Positions 7,884 through 14,269 of a stretch of DNA of 17,822 bases are shown in pieces. The position numbers and the translations under genes were made by a program. This stretch comes from Planctomycetota bacterium (GTDB taxonomy: Bacteria; Planctomycetota; Phycisphaerae; WQYP01), in the NCBI GenBank assembly GCA_021799715.1, contig JAJYZY010000045.1, forward strand, positions 1-17,822. The letters run 5' to 3'. The first letter of the stretch is position 1, and each line of letters starts with the position of its first letter. Under the pieces are notes generated by a model. That model was not told the origin of the DNA. It did no database searches and was given only the letters and a program-made list of their open reading frames with translations.

Positions 7884-7929
7884 AGCCTGTACTTTGCTGC
7901 GCAGACTGTTTTTACGGCGCACAATATGT

Positions 7930-7935
7930 TATAAA
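7930..7935 (+). promoter_or_regulatory. possible -10 box for the gene at 7944
   Basis: TATAAA ends 8 nt before the ATG and there is no Shine-Dalgarno sequence, so a nearly leaderless transcript is possible. The matching -35 (TGTTTT, 17-bp spacing) is poor. Confidence 0.3.
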
Positions 7936-7943
7936 CAGTTCCC

Positions 7944-8393
7944 ATGTTGAATCCTTTTCTTGCAGTGCTGCATTCCAGGCCGGTGAGCCGGCGGAGAAAA
8001 CTTCTGGCGCTTGGCGTAGCGATCTGTAATGACGTGCTGCGGCTGATGTGCGGCGGACTTATCGGCTTTATAGATCCCATTGATGATCTGGCGGATGCGG
8101 TGACGGCCATTGTGCTGGCCGCCATTTTGGGGTTTCAGTGGCCGATGATTGGTGCCTGCATTCTCGAAGCAATTCCAGGCGTTGCGGTGTTCCCAACCTG
8201 GACTGCATTTGTGCTCCTGGTACCCACAACTCCCTGGGATGCTCCGGACCACGACAGCGCCAAAGCGCTCAACAGCGATAATATCGCGCCGGAAAAAAAT
8301 CAAACCGGCTCATCGGCGGCAAAACCCGCATCGCATAATGCGGTCCTGGCCATGCTGATTGCGGCCATTTTCATTGGTTTATTCGCGCATTGA
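7944..8393 (+). CDS. small integral membrane protein, unknown function
   Basis: 149 residues. Hydrophobic segments at about 19-43, 51-64, 67-93 and 132-148 suggest three or four membrane spans. A polar, Asp/Ser/Lys-rich loop (about 98-131) separates the last one. A conserved-looking stretch, GFIDPIDDLADAVTAIV, places three Asp residues at a membrane border. I do not recognise the family; the layout loosely recalls small bacterial membrane proteins with a DP-x-DD turn, such as the DUF1232-type, but the match is not good enough to name it. No Shine-Dalgarno is visible before the ATG. AstB begins 54 nt after its stop on the same strand, so they may share a transcript, but nothing in the sequence links the functions. 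Confidence 0.7.
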   Translation: MLNPFLAVLHSRPVSRRRKLLALGVAICNDVLRLMCGGLIGFIDPIDDLADAVTAIVLAAILGFQWPMIGACILEAIPGVAVFPTWTAFVLLVPTTPWDAPDHDSAKALNSDNIAPEKNQTGSSAAKPASHNAVLAMLIAAIFIGLFAH

Positions 8394-8447
8394 ACTCTTG
8401 AACCAATGCGTCCTGGCCGGACGTTTAAGAAATTGCGGAGTCCTGCA

Positions 8448-9788
8448 ATGCCCCACGCGGTGGAAGTAAATTTTGACGGCATCGTCGGTCCCACGCATAA
8501 CTATTCCGGCTTGGCGGCCGGTAATATCGCGTCGATGCGGAATCGTGGGCGGAAGTCCAATCCTAAAAGCGCGGCCCTGCAGGGGCTGAAAAAAATGCGG
8601 CTGCTGATGGAATTGGGTGTGCCGCAAGCCGTGCTGCCGCCGCATGAACGGCCCCATATCGGTTTTCTCAAGGCATTGGGCTTCAGCGGTTCGGATACGG
8701 CGATTATTGCCGCGGCCGCAAAACACAATCCCCTGATGCTGGCGAATTGCTCCAGTGCCTCGGCGATGTGGGCGGCCAATGCGGCCACAGTTTCCCCCTC
8801 GGCTGATGCGCGGGACGGCAAAGTGCATGTGACGCCCGCAAATCTGCTGTCCGAATTGCATCGCTCATTGGAACCGGCCGCCCATACGCGAATGTTGCGG
8901 GCCATATTCGCGGATGAGCAATATTTTGCGGTTCATGATCCGCTGCCGGCGGCATGGGCAATGCGCGATGAAGGGGCGGCCAATCATCTGCGGCTGGCAC
9001 CGGCGCACGGTTCCAGAGGTATTGAGATTTTTACCTTTGACTCACCCACGCCTTACCAGCCGCTGGAAGCACCGCGCCATTTCCCCGCCCGACAGAGCCT
9101 CGGAGCGGGAATTGCGGTGCGCCATCTCCATCAGATCCGCGGTGAACATGCCTTTTGCATCCAACGCACGGCAGAATGTGTTGACGCCGGGGCGTTCCAC
9201 GCCGATCTGGTCGCCATGAGCAATCAAGATGTATTAATCTATCATCAGCAGGCGTTTGATCGCGCCGGCTTGGCGGTGATTCGCAGGGCATATTATAAAT
9301 TGACCGGCCAATATCCCCGTCTGGCGGAAATAGCGGAGGATAATCTGTCACTTGCCGATGCGGTGCAAACTTATTTTTTTAACAGCCAGTTGCTCACGCT
9401 GCCGGACGGCAGCATGCTTCTTATTGCCCCCATGGAATGTCAAAGCCATCCCGCGGCACGGGCGCAGGTGGAACTGCTCATGCGGCAGGGGCTTTTTCAA
9501 CGCGTGGAATTTGTCAATGTGCGGCAATCCATGCGGAACGGCGGGGGGCCGGCCTGTTTGCGCTTGCGCGTGGTGCTGACTAAAAATCAATTGGCCGCCA
9601 TGCACCAGGGCGTTCTTTTAACGCCGAAGCTTTATAACCAGCTTACCGCATGGGTCGAAAAACATTACCGCGATGAGCTGACTCCCGCTGATCTGGCTGA
9701 TCCGCACTTATTGCGGGAATCACGCCGAGCGCTGGATTCGCTGACAAACATCTTACAGCTTGGCCCCCTTTGCGATTTCCAGCGTTGA
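8448..9788 (+). CDS. astB: N-succinylarginine dihydrolase
   Basis: 446 residues from ATG 8448, which has GGAG 7 nt upstream and gives MPHAVEVNFDGIVGPTHNY, aligning with the start of E. coli AstB (447 residues). An in-frame ATG at 8406 would add 14 residues that fit nothing. The enzyme converts N2-succinylarginine to N2-succinylornithine, two ammonia and CO2, step two of the AST arginine catabolic pathway, in the cytoplasm. It belongs to the guanidine-modifying (amidinotransferase-like) fold. The catalytic set is present: Glu175 (DEGAANH), His251 (AGAFHADLVAMSN) and nucleophile Cys370 (NGGGPACLRLRVVL). Other family blocks are LPPHERP, SSASAMWAANAATVSPSAD and FNSQLL. No astA, astC, astD or astE lies in the window, so either the pathway is scattered or this homolog has another guanidino substrate. 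Confidence 0.95.
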   Translation: MPHAVEVNFDGIVGPTHNYSGLAAGNIASMRNRGRKSNPKSAALQGLKKMRLLMELGVPQAVLPPHERPHIGFLKALGFSGSDTAIIAAAAKHNPLMLANCSSASAMWAANAATVSPSADARDGKVHVTPANLLSELHRSLEPAAHTRMLRAIFADEQYFAVHDPLPAAWAMRDEGAANHLRLAPAHGSRGIEIFTFDSPTPYQPLEAPRHFPARQSLGAGIAVRHLHQIRGEHAFCIQRTAECVDAGAFHADLVAMSNQDVLIYHQQAFDRAGLAVIRRAYYKLTGQYPRLAEIAEDNLSLADAVQTYFFNSQLLTLPDGSMLLIAPMECQSHPAARAQVELLMRQGLFQRVEFVNVRQSMRNGGGPACLRLRVVLTKNQLAAMHQGVLLTPKLYNQLTAWVEKHYRDELTPADLADPHLLRESRRALDSLTNILQLGPLCDFQR

Positions 9789-9945
9789 TTCACACGGGTG
9801 ACACGGATGCGATCTTTATCGGGCCGGCCCTGGTTGTTTCGCGCGGACAGGGGAATCCAGAACCCGTAACCTGTAACCCGCAACCTGGGACGGCGGACGA
9901 CGGTAATTCACGCGGATGTAGCGGAGGGAAACGGAGGGGGGAATC
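9785..9945 (+). repeat. repeat remnants between convergent genes
   Basis: Immediately after AstB, CACACGGGTGACACGGATG echoes the 9-bp CAC-GGAT units of the 7472-7883 elements. At 9898-9945, ACGGTAATTCACG followed by GTAGCGGAGGGAAACGGAG and a G-run matches 12514-12560, forming repeat family D, copy 1. No gene or clear terminator is seen between 9789 and 10077, where two transcription units converge. Confidence 0.55.
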
Positions 9946-10077
9946 AATGAATTCAGCCGCGCGGTGGAACCCCGCGGCCGTTTGGCTGGGTTGGCCGAGA
10001 AAGCCCGAACTTACTCATGGGCAGGCGTTTATCAATCGCGTTTGCTGATGTCGATTCCGGAATAGTCCGGTCGCTAT

Positions 10078-10725
10078 TTATTCAGATTTGGGCTGATAGC
10101 CTACGGCATAGCGATAGAACACCCTGGAAATTCTCCGCGCCAGGATGGCAACCATATCCGCTTCCACCGTCTGCGGACTCTGGCTTACCGCGGTGGCGGT
10201 GGGAATGCGTGCGGTTACGGACAAACCCGGTGAGCCACTCTTGGGCCACAGACGATTGCCGCTTTCATCCACAACTTTCACCATCGCGTCGGCGCTGCCT
10301 TTGGTAAGTTGGCCGGCGCTTTCAATGGTGATGTCAAACCGTTTGATATATACATAGATAACATCATTGGCATGTACCGCATGGGCAATGTCCGCGATTC
10401 CCATGGAATGGTATTGTTCCGGGTTGCGGCGCTGCAGCGCCACAATGCGATAAGCCGGTACAAATTGATCCGCGCATTTGTGCTGATAGAGAGTTTGATT
10501 CACCAGCGTCATGAGCGTGGCCATGGCATGAATGCTCAACTGACTGTTCGCGGATGTGTCCACCAGCACCAGAATGCGATTTTTCCGGTTCAATTTATAC
10601 AGCGCCGCGTGGGAGCCGTTGCCGGCAAAAAAATAAGCCAGTTCACACCCGCCCAGGCAAAATGCCGTCGCGATCAGCAACGCACCGATCAGCGTTGCTC
10701 GGAAGTGGTATTTCTTAATTCCCAT
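10078..10725 (-). CDS. lipoprotein, paralog of the upstream gene product
   Basis: 215 residues if translation starts at the second ATG (10725), which lies 6 nt after GGGAGA; the first ATG (10731) is too close to that site and adds two residues. The signal ends in a lipobox, CLGGC (lipidated Cys27), so the product is a periplasmic-facing lipoprotein. The mature part has a beta/alpha pattern: NRILVLVDTSA, then a helical stretch, a second strand group AYRIVAL, IADIAHAVHANDVIYVYIKRFDI, and RLWPKSG. These line up with the protein encoded just upstream (VAIVVYEDAS; YHLVLNYQI; IGRHFGVSRVVYIELLNYTV; RWPKSG), so the two are divergent paralogs. The start overlaps the upstream stop (10715) by 11 nt, implying translational coupling. 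Function unknown; the fold pattern recalls small Rossmann-like lipoproteins of the TolB-N/GNA1162 type, a tentative comparison only. Confidence 0.8.
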   Translation of the reverse strand: MGIKKYHFRATLIGALLIATAFCLGGCELAYFFAGNGSHAALYKLNRKNRILVLVDTSANSQLSIHAMATLMTLVNQTLYQHKCADQFVPAYRIVALQRRNPEQYHSMGIADIAHAVHANDVIYVYIKRFDITIESAGQLTKGSADAMVKVVDESGNRLWPKSGSPGLSVTARIPTATAVSQSPQTVEADMVAILARRISRVFYRYAVGYQPKSE

Positions 10726-11395
10726 AGCCATTCTCCCGATTATGCCACGTATAAAAGCAGCGGGCCAGCATGGTGCTGAAGCGTTGCAGGGTATTCATGC
10801 GCACGGTATTGGCGTCGGTATCATAACCGGGCAGAGGTCCGGATTTGGGCCAGCGCGCGTCGATTGTGGTGTGAAATACTTCCCCGTCGCCGGGAATTTT
10901 GGTGTTGTAAACGGCCACATGGGCGGCGATATCCCCCTGCAGCACGTAATTGGTCTGCTGGGCGTGTACGGTGTAATTCAGCAATTCAATGTATACAACG
11001 CGCGAAACGCCGAAATGCCGGCCAATGGTTTTGATGGGCAGAACATCCCAGTTCGGATTGGCGATCTGATAATTCAGCACCAGGTGATAATCCAGAATGT
11101 GCGCTTTGGGCAAATGCTTCTTCAGGCTTGCCGCCACAAAAGCCGATACCTCCTGCTGCGCCTGCGGATACGTGAACATCGTTGAGGCATCTTCATATAC
11201 CACAATCGCCACGCTCTGCTTTTTCAGCCCCCGGTATTCCGGTTTAACCGCCACGCCCATGGAATTTTCCGCCGCCATCCCCAGAAACGCGCAGCCGCCG
11301 ATGCCCATTGTCAACATCAACATGGCCAGAACCACCAAGGCCCCGGTTGAATGCGAATGTGCAACCTTGCGGCGTAAATGTAAATGTTTGTCCAT
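10715..11395 (-). CDS. lipoprotein of unknown function, first of a paralogous pair
   Basis: 226 residues with ATG at 11395, preceded by GGGAA about 8 nt away. A long n-region (residues 1-18) and hydrophobic segment end in the lipobox GIGGC (Cys35). The mature chain opens with KKQSVAIVVYEDASTMFTYP and contains LKKHLPKAHILDYHLVLNY, IGRHFGVSRVVYIELLNYTV and an ARWPKSGPLPGYD segment. The sequence pattern suggests alternating strands and helices. A protein that reads a component identity ('IGRHFGVSRVVYIEL') in this manner occurs in envelope-associated lipoproteins, but I cannot name a family. It overlaps the downstream paralog by 11 nt and lies 104 nt downstream of the DUF2752 gene on the same strand. 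The pair may act as a complex at the envelope, which is inference. Confidence 0.8.
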   Translation of the reverse strand: MDKHLHLRRKVAHSHSTGALVVLAMLMLTMGIGGCAFLGMAAENSMGVAVKPEYRGLKKQSVAIVVYEDASTMFTYPQAQQEVSAFVAASLKKHLPKAHILDYHLVLNYQIANPNWDVLPIKTIGRHFGVSRVVYIELLNYTVHAQQTNYVLQGDIAAHVAVYNTKIPGDGEVFHTTIDARWPKSGPLPGYDTDANTVRMNTLQRFSTMLARCFYTWHNRENGYGN

Positions 11396-11499
11396 TTATT
11401 TTTCCCGGCTATGAAGTACCTGTCATGTCCGCATCCTCTGCGCGCCGACCAGATTGACACCGGTCCCGGCACCTGCGGAAGTTCCGCCAGGGTGGAATT

Positions 11500-12003
11500 C
11501 TACCCGTGGTGGCGGAACCATGCACTCATAATAAGGATTTTGTATCCCCAAGCGCCCAGAACAATGGCCGCCGCGCCAATCAGAATCTTCCACCAGTTCC
11601 ATGCGAACCAGAAAAAAGACGGCCCGTACCACTTGCCCGTGGTCACACCAATGCCCCCCACAATGACCGATGTCAAAGCCAGAAAGCCAACCATGGCTCC
11701 GCCGGGCTGCGTGGCAATCGCAGTGAGCCACTGCCCATGGGCCACATGCGATACCGCGGTGGTATATCCGCAGGTGGGGCATGGCCAGCCATATTCGGTG
11801 TAAAAGCCGCAGGGGGGCAGGCCCAGTTGCGTGTGGGTTGCCAGGCCTTGGGCGCTGGGCTTCAGATACAGCCCGATTCCCAGCATCGGTACAAACAGTA
11901 AAAGCAAAAATCCGGACCACAGGCGAATGCGATGCCGATACGCCCACGCGTACGGACCGCCCAGTCCAACAAGGAATTCAGGTTGTTCCATTGCCTGCGA
12001 CAT
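11500..12003 (-). CDS. DUF2752 membrane protein
   Basis: 167 residues from ATG 12003. The DUF2752 signature is clear: PPCGFYTEYGWPCPTCGYTTAVSHVAHG, with Cys65, Cys75, Cys78 and His86 (split here: LPPCGFYTEYG then WPCPTCGYTTAVSHVAHG). Membrane segments lie at about residues 28-47, 103-122 and 139-158. Family members are small membrane proteins of unknown role, common in planctomycetes and bacteroidetes; the paired cysteines suggest a metal or redox function, which is inference. The open frame extends upstream to 12129, but those residues (Arg/Gly-rich) fit nothing. A second ATG at 11991 is an alternative start. A near-consensus -10 box ends only 6 nt before the ATG and no good Shine-Dalgarno is seen, so translation may be leaderless. 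Confidence 0.88.
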   Translation of the reverse strand: MSQAMEQPEFLVGLGGPYAWAYRHRIRLWSGFLLLLFVPMLGIGLYLKPSAQGLATHTQLGLPPCGFYTEYGWPCPTCGYTTAVSHVAHGQWLTAIATQPGGAMVGFLALTSVIVGGIGVTTGKWYGPSFFWFAWNWWKILIGAAAIVLGAWGYKILIMSAWFRHHG

Positions 12004-12009
12004 GACCGG

Positions 12010-12038
12010 ATTATATGCGCATGCCCGCAGGCAAACAA
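12010..12038 (-). promoter_or_regulatory. promoter of the DUF2752-lipoprotein unit
   Basis: On the minus strand, TTGTTT (12038-12033) and a perfect TATAAT (12015-12010) are 17 bp apart. The predicted start falls at about 12003, the first base of the DUF2752 ATG. Confidence 0.6.
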
Positions 12039-12190
12039 TCCGCCCGCCAGCGTACAGTTTAGCTCGGCCGGCAACATAGAAATACAGACGAGGAAAATGC
12101 GCGCCGGTCCCGGCGCGGCGGGATCCCACCGGGAATAGTTAGCCGGCACATTGATGTGCCGCCGCGGGCCAACAGGCAAAACCCCAATTT

Positions 12191-12262
12191 CTTTGCGTTC
12201 TTTGAGTCTCTGCGGTTCACAATCCATTGATTTAACCGCATAAGAAACACAAGAGCGCAAAG
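12191..12262. repeat. repeat family E, copy 1 (imperfect hairpin)
   Basis: Begins CTTTGCGTTCTTTGAG and ends with CAAGAGCGCAAAG, its near reverse complement, so the 72-bp unit is an imperfect inverted repeat with the mirrored inner words TGCGG and CCGCA. The left half recurs at 12398. Similar 'CTTTGCG-TCTTTGCG' intergenic repeats occur in many environmental bacterial genomes, in my general knowledge; I can give no family name. Confidence 0.6.
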
Positions 12263-12397
12263 ATGTGATGATGCGTCGAATTATGACAATGATGTACCAG
12301 TATTTAACGAAGGGGGATTGCAATGGGGAACAAGCAATAAACAACGAGCAAATTTCAAAGATCGAAGAACAAATAATAATGAGCAATAATCGATTAT

Positions 12398-12464
12398 CTT
12401 TGCGTTCTTTGCGTCTCCGCGGTTCAACGTCCTTGCGGTTCACAACCAATGGGAAAAATAACCG
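12398..12464 (+). repeat. repeat family E, copy 2
   Basis: CTTTGCGTTCTTTGCGTCTC repeats the left half of copy 1 (one change over the first 20 bases). It then has GCGGTTCACAACCAATGG and ATAACCG, matching GCGGTTCACAATCCATTG and TTAACCG in copy 1 with an inserted CGTCCTTGCGG segment. Confidence 0.6.
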
Positions 12465-12513
12465 CCGGGAATCCAGCATTTAGAATCTGGAATCTGGAAA
12501 CTCGAATCTGGGG

Positions 12514-12656
12514 CACGGCAATTCACAGGAGGTAGCGGAGGAAACGGAGCAGGGGGGACAGGATGTTGCATTTGGAATTCAGCATTCAGAAACTTATATG
12601 TTCAATCTTAATTCCGAAATTTAGAATCTGGGGGACGGCAATTCACAAAGAGGCGG
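12514..12656 (+). repeat. repeat family D, copies 2 and 3
   Basis: Copy 2 (12514-12560) has ACGGCAATTCAC, then GGTAGCGGAGGAAACGGAG and a G-run, matching 9898-9945. Copy 3 (about 12630-12656) keeps GGGACGGCAATTCAC and diverges after it. Copies 2 and 3 are both preceded by AATCTGGGG or AATCTGGGGG. Confidence 0.6.
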
Positions 12657-12774
12657 TGGACGGAACGACCGGCGGTGGTATCGCAACCGGAGGAACTGGA
12701 TCTGGCGATGGTTGGCGTTGTAGCTCACAATTACTTGACAATGCGGCCGGGGCCGGGCTGTGGCCGGTTAAAGA

Positions 12775-12890
12775 TATACCCTGTGCGGACCGTGGTGCTA
12801 CGCCATTAAAAAACGAAAAACGCGGATACATTCCGATTTCGCCGCAACAACACGGGATCAGGATGTCCCGTTGACAGCCGTGTGAAGTAT
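12775..12890 (+). repeat. dispersed repeat copy B, left of the Nudix gene
   Basis: Starts TATACCCTG and ends CCGTGTGAAGTAT. Copy C (13516-13633) is the same sequence in opposite orientation, with about 13 substitutions and a 2-nt indel by eye over 116 bp. Sequence outside both ends does not match, so the boundaries are sharp. Confidence 0.8.
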
Positions 12891-12954
12891 CATTGCATTC
12901 CGTTGTGCGCGGCGACAACGCTTTATCGATAAAAACCGGGTGCGGAAATGACAC

Positions 12955-13455
12955 TCACCTGGACCGGCGATTGGCTTTTGGCTTGGCGTTGATTTCAATG
13001 GTCAACAAATCTTTGGCCGGGGAGGCTCCAAGAATATCCTGTTGGATAATGGCGATGGCCTGCCGCTGGACCCGCCAGACGAAATGCGTTGCAACATCAG
13101 CAAGATTAACCCAGCGAAAATCATCATGTTCTTCATCGATGACCACGCCGGCATCGGCATTGATTTGCGCGGCAAACACCGGCAAGACGGTAACGCGATC
13201 GCGGGCGCGGTGATAAAAACTTTCCAGATATTCCACCTGAAAAAACCGGTCCGGCACCAGTTGCGTTTCCTCCGCAAGCTCGCGCAGGGCCGCGGCGATG
13301 GCGGTTTCCCCGGATTTTATTCCACCATACACCGTTTGCCAGGTGCCGGCATAATCACCGGAACCAGCCGCCCGGTGCAGTTGGAGAAACTGCGTGCCGC
13401 CGGGTAATGTCCGGAACACATAAACCGCCACACGATTGGATTTAACCTTCGGCAT
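12955..13455 (-). CDS. Nudix hydrolase (NTP pyrophosphohydrolase)
   Basis: 166 residues from the ATG at 13455, chosen because GGAG lies 7 nt upstream and the protein then starts MPKVKSNRVAVYVFR, a typical Nudix opening; the frame extends to 13524 but runs into repeat C. The Nudix box Gx5Ex7REUxEExGU is present at residues 44-66 (GGIKSGE...RELAEETQL), with the metal-binding Glu59, Glu62 and Glu63 intact and Gln65 where Gly is usual. Family knowledge: Mg-dependent cleavage of a nucleoside diphosphate linked to another moiety. Overall layout (YVFRTLPGGTQFLQLHR, GTWQTVYGGIKSGE, DEEHDDFRWV) resembles NudB-like dATP/dihydroneopterin-triphosphate enzymes, so a role in nucleotide clean-up or folate synthesis is possible. 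It is a lone minus-strand gene between two inverted copies of a repeat. Confidence 0.9.
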   Translation of the reverse strand: MPKVKSNRVAVYVFRTLPGGTQFLQLHRAAGSGDYAGTWQTVYGGIKSGETAIAAALRELAEETQLVPDRFFQVEYLESFYHRARDRVTVLPVFAAQINADAGVVIDEEHDDFRWVNLADVATHFVWRVQRQAIAIIQQDILGASPAKDLLTIEINAKPKANRRSR

Positions 13456-13515
13456 CAAACGGCTCCAATAAACTCGGCGTGTTGTACCACGATACGCCTT
13501 GAATTGCCAAAGCTT

Positions 13516-13633
13516 ATACTCCACACGGCTATTAACGGGACATCCTGATCCCGTATTGTTGCCGCGAAATCAGAACGCATCCGCATTTTTCGCCTTATTT
13601 GATGGCGTAGCACCACGGTCCGGGCAGGGTATA
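13516..13633 (-). repeat. dispersed repeat copy C, right of the Nudix gene
   Basis: Reverse complement of copy B. Shared long blocks are GGACCGTGGTGCTACGCCAT and CGGGATCAGGATGTCCCGTT. Together B and C enclose 12891-13515. Confidence 0.8.
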
Positions 13634-13655
13634 CAAGGGTTCGCCCACCGGAGCA

Positions 13656-13716
13656 AGCCGATACACGGGCAACAGATACACGGGCAACAGCCTTTCATGA
13701 GGGCTGTGTATCGGCT
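13656..13716. repeat. 61-bp palindrome with internal 15-bp tandem repeat
   Basis: Arms AGCCGATACAC (13656-13666) and GTGTATCGGCT (13706-13716) are a perfect 11-bp inverted repeat. Between them ATACACGGGCAACAG occurs twice in tandem (13661-13690), and ACAGCC/GGCTGT forms a second nested stem. It abuts a TATTAT -10-like box upstream of the GNAT operon, so it could be an operator region or a structured leader. Confidence 0.7.
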
Positions 13717-13810
13717 ATTATTATACGTGTGGAGGCTATGCGCCCGACGGTTGCGGGCAAGGCTGGCAAGCGAGGGATGGCCAGAGTTTTTGGAGCAATG
13801 GAAAAGGTTT

Positions 13811-14269
13811 ATGACGCAGGCAGATATCACAGTCGTTACAGAATCGCAGTTACCAGTCATTGTCGAATTGTATAATCAGGTGTTTCGGCCGCCGGAAAGC
13901 GAAAATTATTTCCGCCGCCGGTTTCAAGGGCGATACAACGTCCTGGCAATGCTAGCGTCGCTGGACAATCGTCCTGTGGGTTTCTGCGTTGGCTTTGAAC
14001 TCAAGCCGTTGGTTTTTTATACATGGCTGTTGGGTGTGCATGGTGATTTCCGCCGCAAAAGCATTGGCCGGCAACTGCTGGAATCGCAGTTGGAATGGGC
14101 TAAAAACCACAATTATGAATTTGCGCGACTGGAAATACTCAATCGCCACCGGGCCATGATGCACCTGACGGTACTGCTGGAATATGATATCGTCGGTACC
14201 CGCTGGGATTCCATGCATACCGATCTGCTGATCCAATTTGAAAAGCCGTTGACCAATGATTTGCGCTGA
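13811..14269 (+). CDS. GNAT family N-acetyltransferase
   Basis: 152 residues from ATG 13811, giving MTQADITVVTESQLPVIVEL, a normal GNAT start; AAGG lies 3 nt upstream. An in-frame ATG at 13697 would add 38 Arg-rich residues that overlap the palindrome and look untranslated. The acetyl-CoA binding motif A is LLGVHGDFRRKSIGRQLLES (residues 73-92), the R-x-x-G-x-G/A loop with Ser84 replacing the first Gly. Other family elements are NRPVGFCVGFEL (strand 4) and FARLEILNRHRAMMHLTVLL (motif B, residues 105-124). The substrate is unknown: GNATs acetylate amines of proteins, antibiotics or small metabolites. The next gene starts inside its last codons (14-nt overlap), so the two are translationally coupled. 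Confidence 0.85.
   Translation: MTQADITVVTESQLPVIVELYNQVFRPPESENYFRRRFQGRYNVLAMLASLDNRPVGFCVGFELKPLVFYTWLLGVHGDFRRKSIGRQLLESQLEWAKNHNYEFARLEILNRHRAMMHLTVLLEYDIVGTRWDSMHTDLLIQFEKPLTNDLR

Larger units (their letters stand above)
7293..7943. other. 651-bp gene-free repeat region
   Basis: No credible coding sequence on either strand. It holds one copy of the A/B/C dispersed repeat (7310-7400) and two tandem copies of a ~176-bp element (7472-7647 and 7707-7883). Weak -10-like sequence lies just before the gene at 7944. Confidence 0.7.
12004..12954. other. 951-bp gene-free repeat field
   Basis: Open frames here are short, biased and unlike proteins. The region is a patchwork of at least three repeat types (E, D and B, listed separately) plus runs of AATCTGG at 12481-12513. 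No RNA gene or origin is recognised. Confidence 0.65.
13456..13810. other. 355-bp intergenic region, divergent promoters expected
   Basis: Between the divergent Nudix and GNAT genes. It contains repeat C and the large palindrome at 13656-13716, followed by a TATTAT -10-like sequence at 13716-13721 with only a weak -35 (TTTCAT). No gene is seen. Confidence 0.6.

Noticed and set aside
11862..12479. Long minus-strand frame upstream of the DUF2752 gene
   Set aside because: It runs through repeat family E, is rich in Arg/Ser/Ile without domain pattern, and overlaps the promoter and real DUF2752 gene.
12742..12766. Short stretch resembling the GH16 GAGLWPA coding sequence in the intergenic region
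   Set aside because: About 20 of 22 bases match the GH16 gene and the frame reads AGAGLWPV, but the flanks match nothing in either enzyme and the sequence is GC-rich and low in complexity, so chance is the simplest explanation.
13738..13875. ATG with GGAGG just upstream, before the GNAT gene
   Set aside because: Spacing is only 2 nt, the frame is not that of the GNAT gene and gives an unremarkable 45-residue product.
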